This document shows, in pieces, positions 24,261 through 37,200 of a stretch of DNA of 64,000 nucleotides. The translations under genes were made by a program, and so were the position numbers. Origin of the DNA: Lineus longissimus (taxonomy: Eukaryota > Nemertea > Pilidiophora > Heteronemertea > Lineidae); NCBI RefSeq assembly GCF_910592395.1, contig NC_088309.1:9364501-9428500 (forward strand), given 5' to 3'. Position 1 is the first letter of the stretch, and the number at the start of each line of letters is the position of its first letter. The notes under the pieces are model-generated. The model was not told the DNA's origin. It ran no database searches and worked only from the letters and a program-made list of their open reading frames with translations.

Positions 24261-26329
24261 ACCAGTGACTGCCTTTACCGTTCTTACAGATTTTACTTTA
24301 GGGGACCTTCTTGAGGTCCTGTGTGTATGGTCATTTATGAGTGATCTACTTTGATCTAGGGTTAAGAAATATTGAATTTTGACTGAAAATGGAAGAAGTC
24401 TTTAGCTTTATTTATTTGCCATTTATCTAAATTTTGGCACTAATTAGAAACTGTGTCGATATTTACATACATTGTACCTTGCCACATATAACACATCTTC
24501 AAGGCACTTGTTGTATTGTTACTGTTTAAATGCTCTTCCATCCAAGCATTTTAGGCAGCAAATAAATATCTTAGGCGCAAATAGATACCATATCTTAGAA
24601 TTCTCTCAGTTACAATTTACTTTGATTTGGTTCGCTAGGCTGTCTGTCTGGTATAGTTTTGTGTCATGTACAGTCAAACAGTACTCTTTACCTCTGGTAA
24701 TTTGTGAAGTATGGCTTATAAAGTTAAACCCCTTCAAAGACTGCAGTTGATAATAGCTCACGTCTTTATTTATTATATGTAAATGAGTCGGGCCATTGTG
24801 CTCCCCTGGGAACGTTACTGGTAAAAGCATTGTGGTTGATTACGTGTCTAGTAGTAAAGAATGCACCGTCTATTCTCTGATCATTTCTAATCTGACATGT
24901 CTGAAAGGCAAGCCTGAAAATAGTGATTTTCAGACCTTGTGCTAGATGAAGTGTCAGAAAAGGTTTATTTCCTGCCTGACATCCAGTCTTACTGACATAG
25001 CCTCTTATGCTAATGATAACTCCAGAAAAGTGATTTTCAGTATTCTTTTTCTGTTCATTCTTGTCTGTCTGTTATTGTCACAGTCATATTGTCCTTATCG
25101 GCATCATGGTTCATGTTCTTGTGTGTGTTGACTACAATTTAGTATTGATGAGGCTGTATTGCCCTCCATCACTTCCATATTTGTAATAATGAATCTCTTG
25201 ACATCACTGGTATTGTAAATTGTCATGTAATTTTCATTGCAGGAGTAATACTCCATGGAAACTGAATTACATTGGGGAAACACAAGATACACACTTTTGT
25301 GGGGTGTAAACTTGTCAGCAGTGAGAGAATGCATTTTTCGATATCATAACTATTTTAACAATTTGCTTGTGATGGTGTGATGAATGTACTATAAAGTCTT
25401 TATCCCTGAAGACTCTGCTTACGATAATTGCATAGTTTGACTGCAAGAATTCACAAAACAATATGAATAAGTCCGAAAAATTGTTGGAAAATGACACCAA
25501 CAGACCAACAGTAATGGTGTAAACTTGTCTTCTTAAGGCAATTTCTAAATACTTTTTTTCTGTATAATAATCTGTAAATGATTATAGATAAGTTATAGGC
25601 CTACTACACAAACTATTCAAAAGTTAGGTTTTGCACCATATGTGAGTAGATGGTGATGAAATAAAAATGATATATTCTATATGGCACAATACACTGTTGT
25701 TCCTTTTGTTCCTTTAATTCTTTGTTCATGTTTCTGTGGCCTTGTTAACAGCTCTGCCTCCTCTCAAATATATATTTCGAAATACAGGGTAGACTGCACC
25801 TCCCAGACACCACAAGGCTTCAGGTGGTACAGTGTGAATTAAGAAATATGAATGCAACCCATATGCATGATATTTTCAGGTGATCAGAGCTAGTGTTTGC
25901 TTGATTTAAGCTAGAAGGAAGGAGAAATTCTTTTCTTTATCAGATTACTGCAATTTGCACCACCAAGTTTGGCAAACCTACCATCACGAACAGCTATAAT
26001 CATTGTTGCCCTCAATGTTCTGATAGTTAAACTAAACTACAGACAAACTCGGGGCTCTTAGAGTTATAGAGACCTTATTATGATACATATAACATGTTCT
26101 CTATTCGAGTTGAAACTTCCTTTGACGTGGGCCTGCCATCAATCAAGGGACCACGCCCACTTTTGGTGTTTACCCAGATTGCTTCTTCTTTGAAGTTTTG
26201 CTCAGATTGTATTCCCGCAAAAAGTAGCTCAAGTGAGTGAAAAATATGAATGCGCGGTAATAAAGAGGCCTCCGTCTAATATCTATTATCGGTGTAGCTG
26301 TTAAAACTAACTTTCAGAACTACACTCTG

Positions 26330-26597
26330 TCCTATCAATTAATTGAATTATAACATTTTAAGGAAAGATCTACCTCTAAAAATCGAGTTTCAACGATATT
26401 AATGCGGATGAATATTTTTGTTGACACCTGCTACAAAACATGGCGGACGTCGTTTCGTTTCATAAAAGTGAAATATTGTGATCTTTTGACTGATTTTATG
26501 TGGTTATTCCACGTCTACAGCTTATATTCATTATTTCTTATGATCACTAAACATTCAAGGATAATTTTGATATCGGTTTTGTGAAAGTGTGAACTTG
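26330..26597 (+). promoter_or_regulatory. putative DENND4 promoter and noncoding first exon
   Basis: A canonical YY1 site overlapping an ATG (AAAACATGGCGGAC, 435-448 of the 26 kb block) opens a 13-codon ORF that ends quickly, so the ATG would be a uORF. A consensus donor (TTG|GTAAGT) follows at 26597/26598. The first DENND4 coding exon (acceptor near 31254) needs an upstream noncoding exon, and this is the best candidate. A CCAAT box (reverse, ATTGG near 26765) and CpGs follow. Assignment is inferred. Confidence 0.4.
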
Positions 26598-29500
26598 GTA
26601 AGTTGGTGAATTGGACACTTACTGGTTGGAGGAGCTCCCATTTTCATGTCATTTTCACTTTCTACACAGGCTGGCTATCTAAGATTTTCACCTTCTTGGC
26701 TCATCTCGCTTCTTCGACTCTGCGCTCCGAAACTTGCAGTTAGCGTCGCGAAAATCTGACCAGCTATTGGTGGAGCAGTGCAAATAATAAAGAGTTTCTG
26801 TTCATTTCCTGACATTGGGTAGGCCTATAGGCAGGCTTAGGCCTAGTTTTACGATATGTAGCCTATGAAATTATGAATGAGTTTGTTTGAGAGCCGCCAG
26901 AAGAGTCTTTCTTCTTTCTGACTGAGAGAATGAAACTGTCATGAATATTGAATGTGGATCTTTTCTTTTATTTCTATGATGCTGCTGAAATAATTTACGC
27001 ATGGATGCCACCAGCGGTTCTTGATGCCGCTGTTGGACATGCCTGATGATAGGTAGGCCCACTATAGGCCGGACATGGGTGTTTTGCACATCGGCCTATG
27101 TTGAATGTTCTCTGCTGGTAGTGAGGAGCTGGATGATGACCATGTTACCCATCATCAGTTTCAGGAGGTCAGACTCAGAGGCTGAGGGAGCAAAGTGGTT
27201 CATTTGACAAGGCATCTCCCGTGTTCATCACAGTTATAAAAGGAACAGTGACAGGGGATGTCGCTGTATAGTAACTGCTGCTACATGTATGTGTGTCAAA
27301 AAGGTAACCGCTGAGTTTGATATTGACGATTTCGAAGAAGATTGTTTGACGCTGACGAGTCATGCGTTTCACCTTGAACAAAGGAGCGCCGTGTCGCTGG
27401 GCATTGTCTTGAGTCGGCTTAAGCCTTCTGACGTGTTCTGAGTGTGCACATTTGATTTGTTTTGGCGCTGATTCGTCTTCTTCGATAAGGCCTATTGACC
27501 ACAGTTTGCGATCACGGATTCTTGTTGCAGGTGTCTGTGATGATCTAACCAAAATCAGTGATTCCATTTGCTGGTTTGTGGGGAGCTGAAGTGAGGTACG
27601 AGGTACATTAACAATAAGATATGTAATTATTTGAAATATTCCACAGTTGATTATAGGGTATTGTTAATTTTCTCAATTACTTTTTATTCAGACCAGTCAT
27701 GGTCATTGATTGAGAGTGCCAAGTCTACTTCTGCCGAGTGCTGTGACAGCCATCCTGTAAAGCTGTCTGTTATTCAATAGGATGAGTCATCCTCAGCTGA
27801 GTGCTTGGAGTAGGATATTTGCCAAACGATGTATTACTTCAATGCTGCATGCATGGTTGAGAAATTGCATCAAGAAAACAAATAAAATGCTGTTTTATAA
27901 CAGTATGTTTATGTATGCCAAGAATTTTCCATTACTTTCACATCACATGAGAGACGCCATAAAAATTCTGGAAAGGTTCCAGTTTTAATTGATTAGTTTG
28001 TGGGCTTGGAATGGTGTGTTTACATGCAGATAGTGTGTTTATGAAGTGTCTTTCTGCAAGTATTGATTTTTTTAAATGTTCTGGGTGATAATATCTCCCA
28101 TAATTCATGGGTCTAAATAACTACTGGGAAATGCTGAAGTTAAAGATATACTTTCAAGAAAGTTGTTTATGAGAATCAATTTACAGACTATGAAAAGGGT
28201 TATAACTACATCAATCAACATCCCTTCTTTACAATGAATATTCGACTTGGCCTGAATCAATGCTGCACTGACACTGACTGTCTACTCTAAATATACAGTA
28301 CACAAGTTCAGATAAAATAAAAATATCGAAAAGTATTGGTCATTTTGAAAAGGACAAAGCTTGCAAAAATAAGGTTCACATTACTCAAAAGTTTATGTCT
28401 GTTTTGTTGCATAGCTTTTCACCCAAGAAGAATGAAATCTAGGCTGTGGGACAATTTCTAGAGATCATATTATAATAATGATAATACCAATTTACTGACT
28501 AGTTTGACCTAATAATTTGTCAAATTGAAACATTCAAGGCAATCTAATTAATATCCTACACCGTAGAAGCAGCACAGCACTTTGTTCCAAGTATCTATTA
28601 TGATCATTTCTGACCACAAACCAATTTCATGTTTTGATTGCATCACGAATCTTGCAATGATGATGATTTGGGGCTGTTTTGTGTGGCATGAAAAAACCAC
28701 ATTGATGGACGTGTGAAGAAAACAAAAATTGAGATGGTTAAAACATACCTTGGAGTAAGATTAAGAACATTAGTTTCTGGCATTGGCACTGAGGTGTTTT
28801 TTACAGAAAATCCCTATAAAACAACTGGTTGTTCAATTCATTTGATCTCTTTGTCGAGACTTCCAAGAATCTTGCCAACTGGTCACTTCGTTGGTGAAAA
28901 TGGTTACTCTATATTTGGAAAGAAACCTCAGAAAAACCTAAAAGCAGCACGTGTGGCATATTCCCTTGATGTGGAGCTTTGTGGATTAGATGAATCATGA
29001 TAGTGCCAATCCCTGTAATGACTGTGTGTGAGGATCAGAATTTTCATGCCTTGAAGAAAAAGTGGATTTGTTTGTGTCAAATAATGAAATATAGATTCCA
29101 GCCCCCTGTCAAACTCAAAGCCTCGTATGTGACTCATACTCCCCGTGTGTCCACACTTAATTTTGTGTCAAAAAGGCAGATTTGCTCACGTTGCTGTGCA
29201 CGTGAAGTGCTTTGCCTAAATCCACTGACTGTATTACTAGAGCCCATTTGTAGTGGCACTTTCAGAACACTTTCACAAGGACAAGAATAACAAAAACCCT
29301 AGACTGCATCCTACGCATGTCGTTTCACCGCCCCTTTGTCAAAGCCTGTGTGCACTGTCTGATGAAGCATTATTTTGTTGGGCACTGATCGTATCCTAAA
29401 GAGTTTTTATGTTTGCAGGAAAGACTCAGTTGATGTGTTCATCTCTTCTCAGACTTAATCACCATATAAGAGGAGACATCTTTTTTATTGGTTATTTATA

Positions 29501-31253
29501 AATGATATTTTTGAATAAACGTCATCTTATTTTTTGTGTTCCTTTCTCTTTTTTAGGAAGTCCATTCTAAATAAAGTGAAATTCACTCTCAGAGTTTCAG
29601 GATGTGATTCAGACTGTGCAAGTTCAGGATGTGGCATATTCAGAAGCATATCTCTTGGTTCAACTTTTGTTCTGAAGACATATGATGAGGAGTACAAATG
29701 AACTACTTTTTGCTACCTAGTGGTAGACATAATCAGAAACTGGATACATTTTACAGCTTGCTAACACATAAGGTAGGTTTTTAGCATCTAAAGACAGCCT
29801 TAGCACACAATAGTTTTAAACATGTAATCTTGCCCACACAGTCTACAGCATGGATTGCCCTACATGACATGATGTGCTTGATTAGAAAAGAAATACAGGG
29901 GCTGTATTTCCATATCCTTTCCATTCTATCCATATAGCCAGTCACTCGGTGTGTGCTCGTTCAATCCCTGGTGGTGTCCAAGATAATGATTCATATTACC
30001 TCTGGCTGGGGCCATCAATCTCCCTAAATTGCTATTGGCAATAGCGGAAATGTATGTACATCAGAACAAGACCTTCTGGCAACTCAGTATAGAGTCTGGT
30101 TATTTTCAGAGGAAGGCAACTCTCTTCATTGTCAATGTTCTCAGGCCTAATGAGCTCATTGTTTCGCAGATGGTTATGCTGGTCCATTCATTATATAATC
30201 GATGATTCATACTGTCACAGTTTGTAGATACCAAAAAGGGTACAAATTTACAATAAATTGCCTTCTTGTTGGGCATCTAGCATTTGTGATAGGAGGTTGG
30301 AAGTAAGAAGTGCCTCATATTGATTTGGCTGGCTTTTGATAGCGAGACACTAATAATAAACAACAGACTATACCACCTGACTGTAATAAAAGTAAAGGCA
30401 GTAAACCGCATCACACAATGGGCACGTGAACTGGTAGATAAATTGAATGGAGTTATTTTTAAAAGCATGCAGATATTCCTTAATATTTCCCAAGTGAAGT
30501 ATAATTTTAGTAGTATTTCGTAGCAGATGTACACGCAGTGGATATAGTGTATTGCAGCACCTCATGTTTACTCCTGGTTCATTGATTGATGGGGAAAAAA
30601 ATCAATAATCATGAAGAATGTTTGTCAGTTCAGATGTTCTATCATTCTATGTACAGGCATACATGTATGTACATGTAGGTCAGATGCCTGGGGATGACCC
30701 AGACAACAGCTGTCAAGTTCGACACCTTGTGTTGAGGCCTACATACATGTACCCCTAAAAATTAAAATTTCTGATGTCATGATGATTAGGCTTCATTTCA
30801 TCGGTTGAGGCGGAATTAATAACGGTTGAGGTATAAATCTATTCTGAGCCTTTCTAAGAAAAACGTAGAATAGATTACGCCCCCCCCCCCAACTCAAAGT
30901 GTGGAGAACACTGAGTGAGCAGTCACTTAAGTTTCGCTACATTTATTTATGGGCCCATTTCATCTGTCGTTAGTCCAAAACCTTTCCTGTCCATCCCCAG
31001 GCATGCCAGGGTAGGAAATGATATAAGATGGTCCTCCCGGCTATTGCTCTTTTAACGCAGTTAAATTACCATGGTAACGTAGATTTACCACAGCTTTAAT
31101 GTTGATGATATCATCCTCTCCAGGTTCGTTCACCAATGAGTGCAACAAGGTGACTTCAATTGCATTTGTTTGTTTCTCAAGCAAGAACTTTGGTTTCCTA
31201 TGTTGTTTCAAATAATTGATTGATGCAGAGTTTGATCCAGAAGTTATCTTTCA
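26598..31253 (+). other. presumed DENND4 intron 1
   Basis: Between the putative noncoding exon and the acceptor ctttcag|GGACAAAG. ORFs here (a 130-codon one on the minus strand at 27175-27567, and 95 codons at 28713-29000 on the plus strand) show no domain I recognise. A poly-C run lies near 30881. Nothing else is supported. Confidence 0.45.
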
Positions 31254-31262
31254 GGGACAAAG

Positions 31263-34200
31263 ATGGATGAAAAGAGAGTAGTCGATTACTTCGTCGTTGC
31301 TGGTCTGCCCGATAATCCGCTACCACTGGAAGAATACTCAAACGAGGCCATCTTGAAACCTGAACACAAGCAAGACCCTATAATCGATATAGCGGTCATC
31401 AATAAGAGCACTGGGGAACAACCACCCAAGGGATTCACCTGCATAGAGAAGACACCTGCTGGACACTCCGCTGATTTGAATCATGGCAGTTTACGAAGTC
31501 CGGAGATATACTTGTGCTACAAGAGAGGGCGTAATAAGCCGTCCCTCACAGATATTGGGTAAGTTCTGGCATTGTCTCGGTGACATCACAGTTCATTCAT
31601 TGAGGCTGAAATGTCTTTCCCTGACTTGATCTCTAAATTGTTTGGTATAAACAGCTAAGAGACCTAAAGTAAAAGTCATTCATAAATCTTTATAAAAAGA
31701 TTGCTGTTCACCACATGCAGTCATTTGGTTCGGCTTCTTGCCCAACTCTGCTGTTTGGTCCAAGGACGAGTTTCTGGCAGTCGTGAAATTCGAAGCTTTC
31801 ACAGCTTGTTGTTCCATTTGTGAGGAAACTAAAAGGATTGACAAGCCCATTCCCTGCTGATGAAGTGCTGTAGATCTGTTGCATGTATCTAGAACATCAG
31901 CCATGCATGAGTTGTTTGTGGTATTGGATAGAGGAGCAGTTAAGTTAGATTTAAGAGGGAAACCTGACAAGAATACATTAATATAGATCATGGTATGTGT
32001 ACTTTGTTGTTGTCTGTAATGATGTGTGTCGTCATCATTTGGTTGAACTTGGCTACCGAATGATACACAGTCGATTCAATGTTTTTGAATAATTGTCTGT
32101 TGGGGTGGAAAACAATGAAATTATGTTAGGAGATTTGGCATGGGGATTGGTTATGGGGAACAACATTTTTATCATCCCAGGTGGCATACCACTGTCCTTG
32201 CTGTCACAAAATGGGGAGTGAGAGTGATCACACCCGTTAGTTTGTTCCAAGGGGAGCTATTGATCACTCCTTTGTTATTTTTTCAGAGTTCTATATGAAG
32301 GCAAGGAGCGTGTGATGCTGGGATGCGAGGTTGTATACATGACTCCCCAAGGACGACCAGCTAATGTCAACAACAGTAACAGTAGTCGCATTTACATAAC
32401 GTATCGGCGGGCAGATGAGTCTGCGGCAAGTGATACTCTGGCGGTCACAGATATTTGCATTATTCTGGGGAACAAGGTATGTTAGGATGACATTCGATTT
32501 TTGCCTTAGGCTAGGAGCATTCAGACATTCAGAGCATACAACACAATTTTTTAAATTTATGATGCTGTGATGTTGGTCGGATTGGTTTACGACAGGCAGA
32601 TATCGGCCTGTTGCCATGGGGCAGAAATCGAAGCAGTGTGCAGGTCCGTCATTTTTCTTCTTTTAGAGAGCTCGTTCAAAGAGTCTTGTACATGATTTTA
32701 TAAGGAATGGCAGACATTAGTCGGAGTAAAAATATTTTGAAGACAGTAACTCCGTCATCTTCTTCTCCTCTGAGGCATTTCTGGTTGATAACAGATTTGG
32801 TGTTTATGTATTCCATGTCTCTCATCACCTGCAACAAATAACATTTCTGCAGGTTCAGATGACACTTTGATCTTTGCAAATATTTGAGAGCATTTTCATG
32901 TTGTCAACTGATGAATGAGTGTCATGTAATGGCAAATCCCATTTTTGCACCTACCTGGTTGGTAATGATTAAAAAAGATAAAGCTGTGCTGTGCTGTTGC
33001 TGAAAAAGTTTGTGCTTGATGCCATACTTATGGGCGTGATGAGGTTTGTTTTTGGAGGTACACGTACACATCACCATCTTCTGGTATGAGAATTGAGGTG
33101 TTATGTCTTCTTTGTTCTGCAAGTATAAAAACAAAATGATTTTTTGCTGTTTTCAGGGAGAGACACCACCACATGCATTCTGCCAGATACCAAAAAATCT
33201 CAACAAAGGCATGGTAAGTGTAGAAAGGAATACAGCCCGGTAACCCAGGTGGTGATGGTTAGTTACGTTACAAAGCCAGACTTGTTTCCGTCCCTTGGTA
33301 CCCTTCAAAAGAACTACAATAATCAAATGTACGCATTGTATTACAAAATCTGAAGCTTCTTTCTACCAACGTCATATCCGCCGAATGAATACTGCCTTTT
33401 GATTTGATGCAGAAAAAATCGAAAAATTCGCTTAGCTGTGTTTGTATTTTTCCTATTATGATATTATGAAGATGTGACATTTATGTTGATTAGTTGACTT
33501 GAGCCTTAATTTGGATGTGCTTGTTTTCAGGTCGGGTCTGATGTATATTTGTGTTACAAGAAGTCAATGGTCAAAACAAATACAATAGCCTACAATGCTG
33601 GTAAGTCACCTTTACTAGAACATTTGAAGAAGAAAGCTACAATCTGATCAGGAGCAGTGGATTCCATTGACAATCTGATATGATGGATGTATGCAATGAA
33701 CGTGTAATGTCATTAATTCAGAGTTGGATGCCCTACACACAAAGGCTGGTAACTTGACTACCTTACTATACAGCCATTCATCAATAAACGCTCTCATGAT
33801 GTGTCAAACCAAGTTATCTGTCAATCTGACCACTTGTTGTCTCGCATCATTTATTGAAAACCTATCAATGCTTATTTCGGCTTCCCTGCACGGTTTCGGT
33901 TCTGTTGATTCAGAATACTCTCTGATATAATCAGGAAGCAGGCTTACTGATGGTTACGTCCAATACTGGTTGGAAAATATTGTATGAGCATAGCACAGTG
34001 TAAACAGTTAAAATAGTCAGCTGTTGATGAGTCATTCTGGAAATACCTGGTGACCTGATGTTATCATTGTGGCGATGTATCATCTGTGTAAGCTGATGAA
34101 CCCAAAGGGGAGTGTTGCTGTTACACTCTTTCCGACCATAAATTTGCTAATGGAAAAAAAATCACACAGTGGCAGCTTATAAAATCATACACTTCTTTGG

Positions 34201-37200
34201 TTGTGTCCAGTTTGTTAGATCTATTTGCCAGTTTTGTCTGGGAGCACTGTTTCAGTGGCTGTTTTTCTTTCAGGCACCTTGAGTAGATATCCATTGGAAG
34301 ACCACCCCAATTTCCCCATGCCAGATAACGTGCCAATGTTCTGCTTACCGATGGGAGCAACGATAGAGTCCTGGTCATCGAAATCTCAACACCCGCTACC
34401 TGTTTTCTCAACGTTTATTCTGACTGGAAATTTTGAAAAGGTAAAATAAGTCCAGAGAAGACACACTTTAAAAAATTGTTGACACCCACTCTCTTGTTTG
34501 AGTCGTTTTAACATTCAGAAGGACTTTCAGTTCAGATTTTTGAGGGCCCAAGAGGATTACATCCTATTCATGAGGCAGTTATAGTTTAAGATAATAAAGA
34601 GAAACAAATGCAAAAATGGATATTCATCATTTTGTGATGAAATTCTTTATCTTATCACACTTCAATTTCAGCTGTATGGTGCTGCAATAACATTCTATGA
34701 AGAATACCCTGAGGAAAAGCTGACAGAGTTGCAGAAGCGACTGCTTGGCCTCAGGGGGCCTAAATCAGCCCACAGTCACCAGACGGTGCACATCAACAAG
34801 AGCATCTGTCTCTTGTCCCATTGGCCTTTCTTTGATGCCTTCAAGAAGTTCTTGTCATACCTTTATAGGATATCCATTGTGGGGCCTCACACTGTGCCTC
34901 TGGAAAGGTTGGTGGAACTTTTTCTTATATTCTTTTAATTACTCTCAAGAGTGCCAACCAACATACAAGGCACATAAAGGCACATACAAGGCACTATAAA
35001 TTTTGAGACGGGGAATACGCAGTATGTTCCTGCTTCTTCTATAAATCGAGAGAAATTGGAGCTCTTCCCTGAACCCATTAACTGTAGTATTAAACCTTAG
35101 AAAGGCATATCCTGTAGAATTGATTATTAGGAAATTAAGAAAAAGATTGATAAAACCAATCAATGACGAGTCAGTTGGCCTGCCTCATGTTTCCATCGCA
35201 TCAGTAGATATTTCATGACGGCCGAGGAAATTGTCATTGTTAGTCATAATTGAAAATAGAAAATAAAACCCAGTGTTCAAGACAGTCATATAATTTCTGT
35301 GGAAATCAAGATGAAAGATTTGATTGTTTTGAAGATGTGGGTAGTGGTTGGTGGCAAATGAACTTGTCCCAAGAAACTTGTGTGTGTGTACAGAGTGAAC
35401 CGTAGGATCCGGGATCAAAGTTAACTTCAGCCAAAGATTACTAGCATGATACTTTCTCTTTCAGACACATTAGCCACTTCATGCATGAGGTTCCATTTCC
35501 CTCACCCCAACGGCCAAAAATACTTGTACAGGTAAGATACTAAGATATTGAACATCAGAATTGGTCGTCATCGATTTTTAAAAGATTGCTTATCAAAGGT
35601 GCCTTTCATTAGGGATTTCTAGAAGTATTGATCCAATATAATAGGCCTTTAAATTTGTTCTTAACTGTCCAGGCCTAATCAACATGTGATTCATTTATAT
35701 TAGCTATAAATTGGAGTCGGTCATATCCGTTTCCTGCTAGGCGTTTAATCGCATTTCCTACTTGTGATTTTCTCATGTATTTTATCAGAGTAGGTCAATG
35801 GGTTTTAATCTAAGTGTTCTCCACTTAAACATGACTCTTCACGTACAAGTGTAGAGGATATATGACTCATTGGTTATGAGAGTTACATGTACCAGTATTT
35901 GTTGACGTTCAGGTCAGTTTGTGGTTACATGTTAACCCTCCCTGACCTAACACAACTGCTTGATAGTTTATTAGAAGAAAAATAGATGTAGAATGAATTT
36001 ATACACCAGTTTATAGTGGGTTAGTCCTTGAAATTCATAAAATTTACTGATCTTCATCAGATTTTAAATCCCATCATGACAGTTGCCTCTCTCATATCTT
36101 TCAGTTGAATCATGAATCCCTGTGTCTGTCTCAGCCGGAGGAAACGCCATTAACCTTGAGTGGTGCTTCGTTCATGACCTTGCTCAAGAACCTCGGTCCC
36201 GACAACTGTCTTAACGTCCTACTGTTTGTTCTGTTGGAACACAAGATCCTGGTGCACTCCCTACGACCGGCAGTCCTCACCAGTGTAGCTGAAGCTATGG
36301 CTGCTGTAAGTTATATTTGCCCTTCCCATACAGCAGTTTTATCAACTTGTGAACAGCTTAGTATAAATTTGCAGAAAGAAATAGCCAGTCGACTTACACA
36401 CCAATCCAAGGGTCAAGGTGGAGTATCTAGTTTTGTTTAAAATGCCTTAGGATTAATGATATGACGGTTGCAGGGACCACACAGCAGTTATCCATACTCA
36501 TGCTATGAAATTAGAGCACCACCTACTGAAAGGTTTTTAGACCTTTGCTGGATTTTTATGGTGAAGCTAAAAAAATGCTTAAGTATTCCTTGGCAACTCG
36601 TTTTCTATGAAATGTTTTTTTCTTCAATCACATTGTGTTCATTTGCTCATTCCAGATGATTTTCCCGGCCCACTGGCAGTGCCCCTACATTCCTCTTTGC
36701 CCGCTAGGTCTCTCAGGCGTCCTGAGTGCACCTTGTCCCTTCATTGTCGGCGTTGACAGCCGCTACTTTGACTTGTATGACCCTCCTTCAGATGTGACGT
36801 GTGTGGATCTTGACACTGTTACAATTACGCAGTAAGTAAAGTCAAGAAGCTGTGTTTATAAATGAAGAATATTTGAACTGTTTCAAGATTCCATGGCTCG
36901 GTTGTTAGGAGACTTGTTAGCTCACAACATCATGCTGACATGTCATTTCATTGACATCAAAGCACATGTAGCGAAATGTCGGGATAATATTATTGGCTAA
37001 CATGCTTTCCTAAAACCTGGCCCTGATATTGCTGATGATCTTCTTACCATAAGTCACAGTTTTACATTGTATCATAAATTTTACTGCAATAACGTTGATT
37101 GATGGTGTCCTGATGAAGTCGAGAAATAGAAACTACCAATTTAGGAACTTTCGTTAGTGTCCTCAAGCCAGGGTGGTTCTCCATAAGGCAGGTGACATTG

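Larger units (their letters stand above)
22260..26330. other. PTPN9-DENND4 intergenic region
   Basis: About 4 kb of AT-rich DNA with no recognisable protein or RNA gene. It contains the 29-bp minisatellite (22761-22989) and a foldback element (about 24018-24260). Parts may belong to an extended PTPN9 3'UTR. Confidence 0.6.

Noticed and set aside
28713-29290. Two overlapping ORFs of 95 and 97 codons
   Set aside because: No domains, no plausible splice partners; presumed DENND4 intron 1 sequence.
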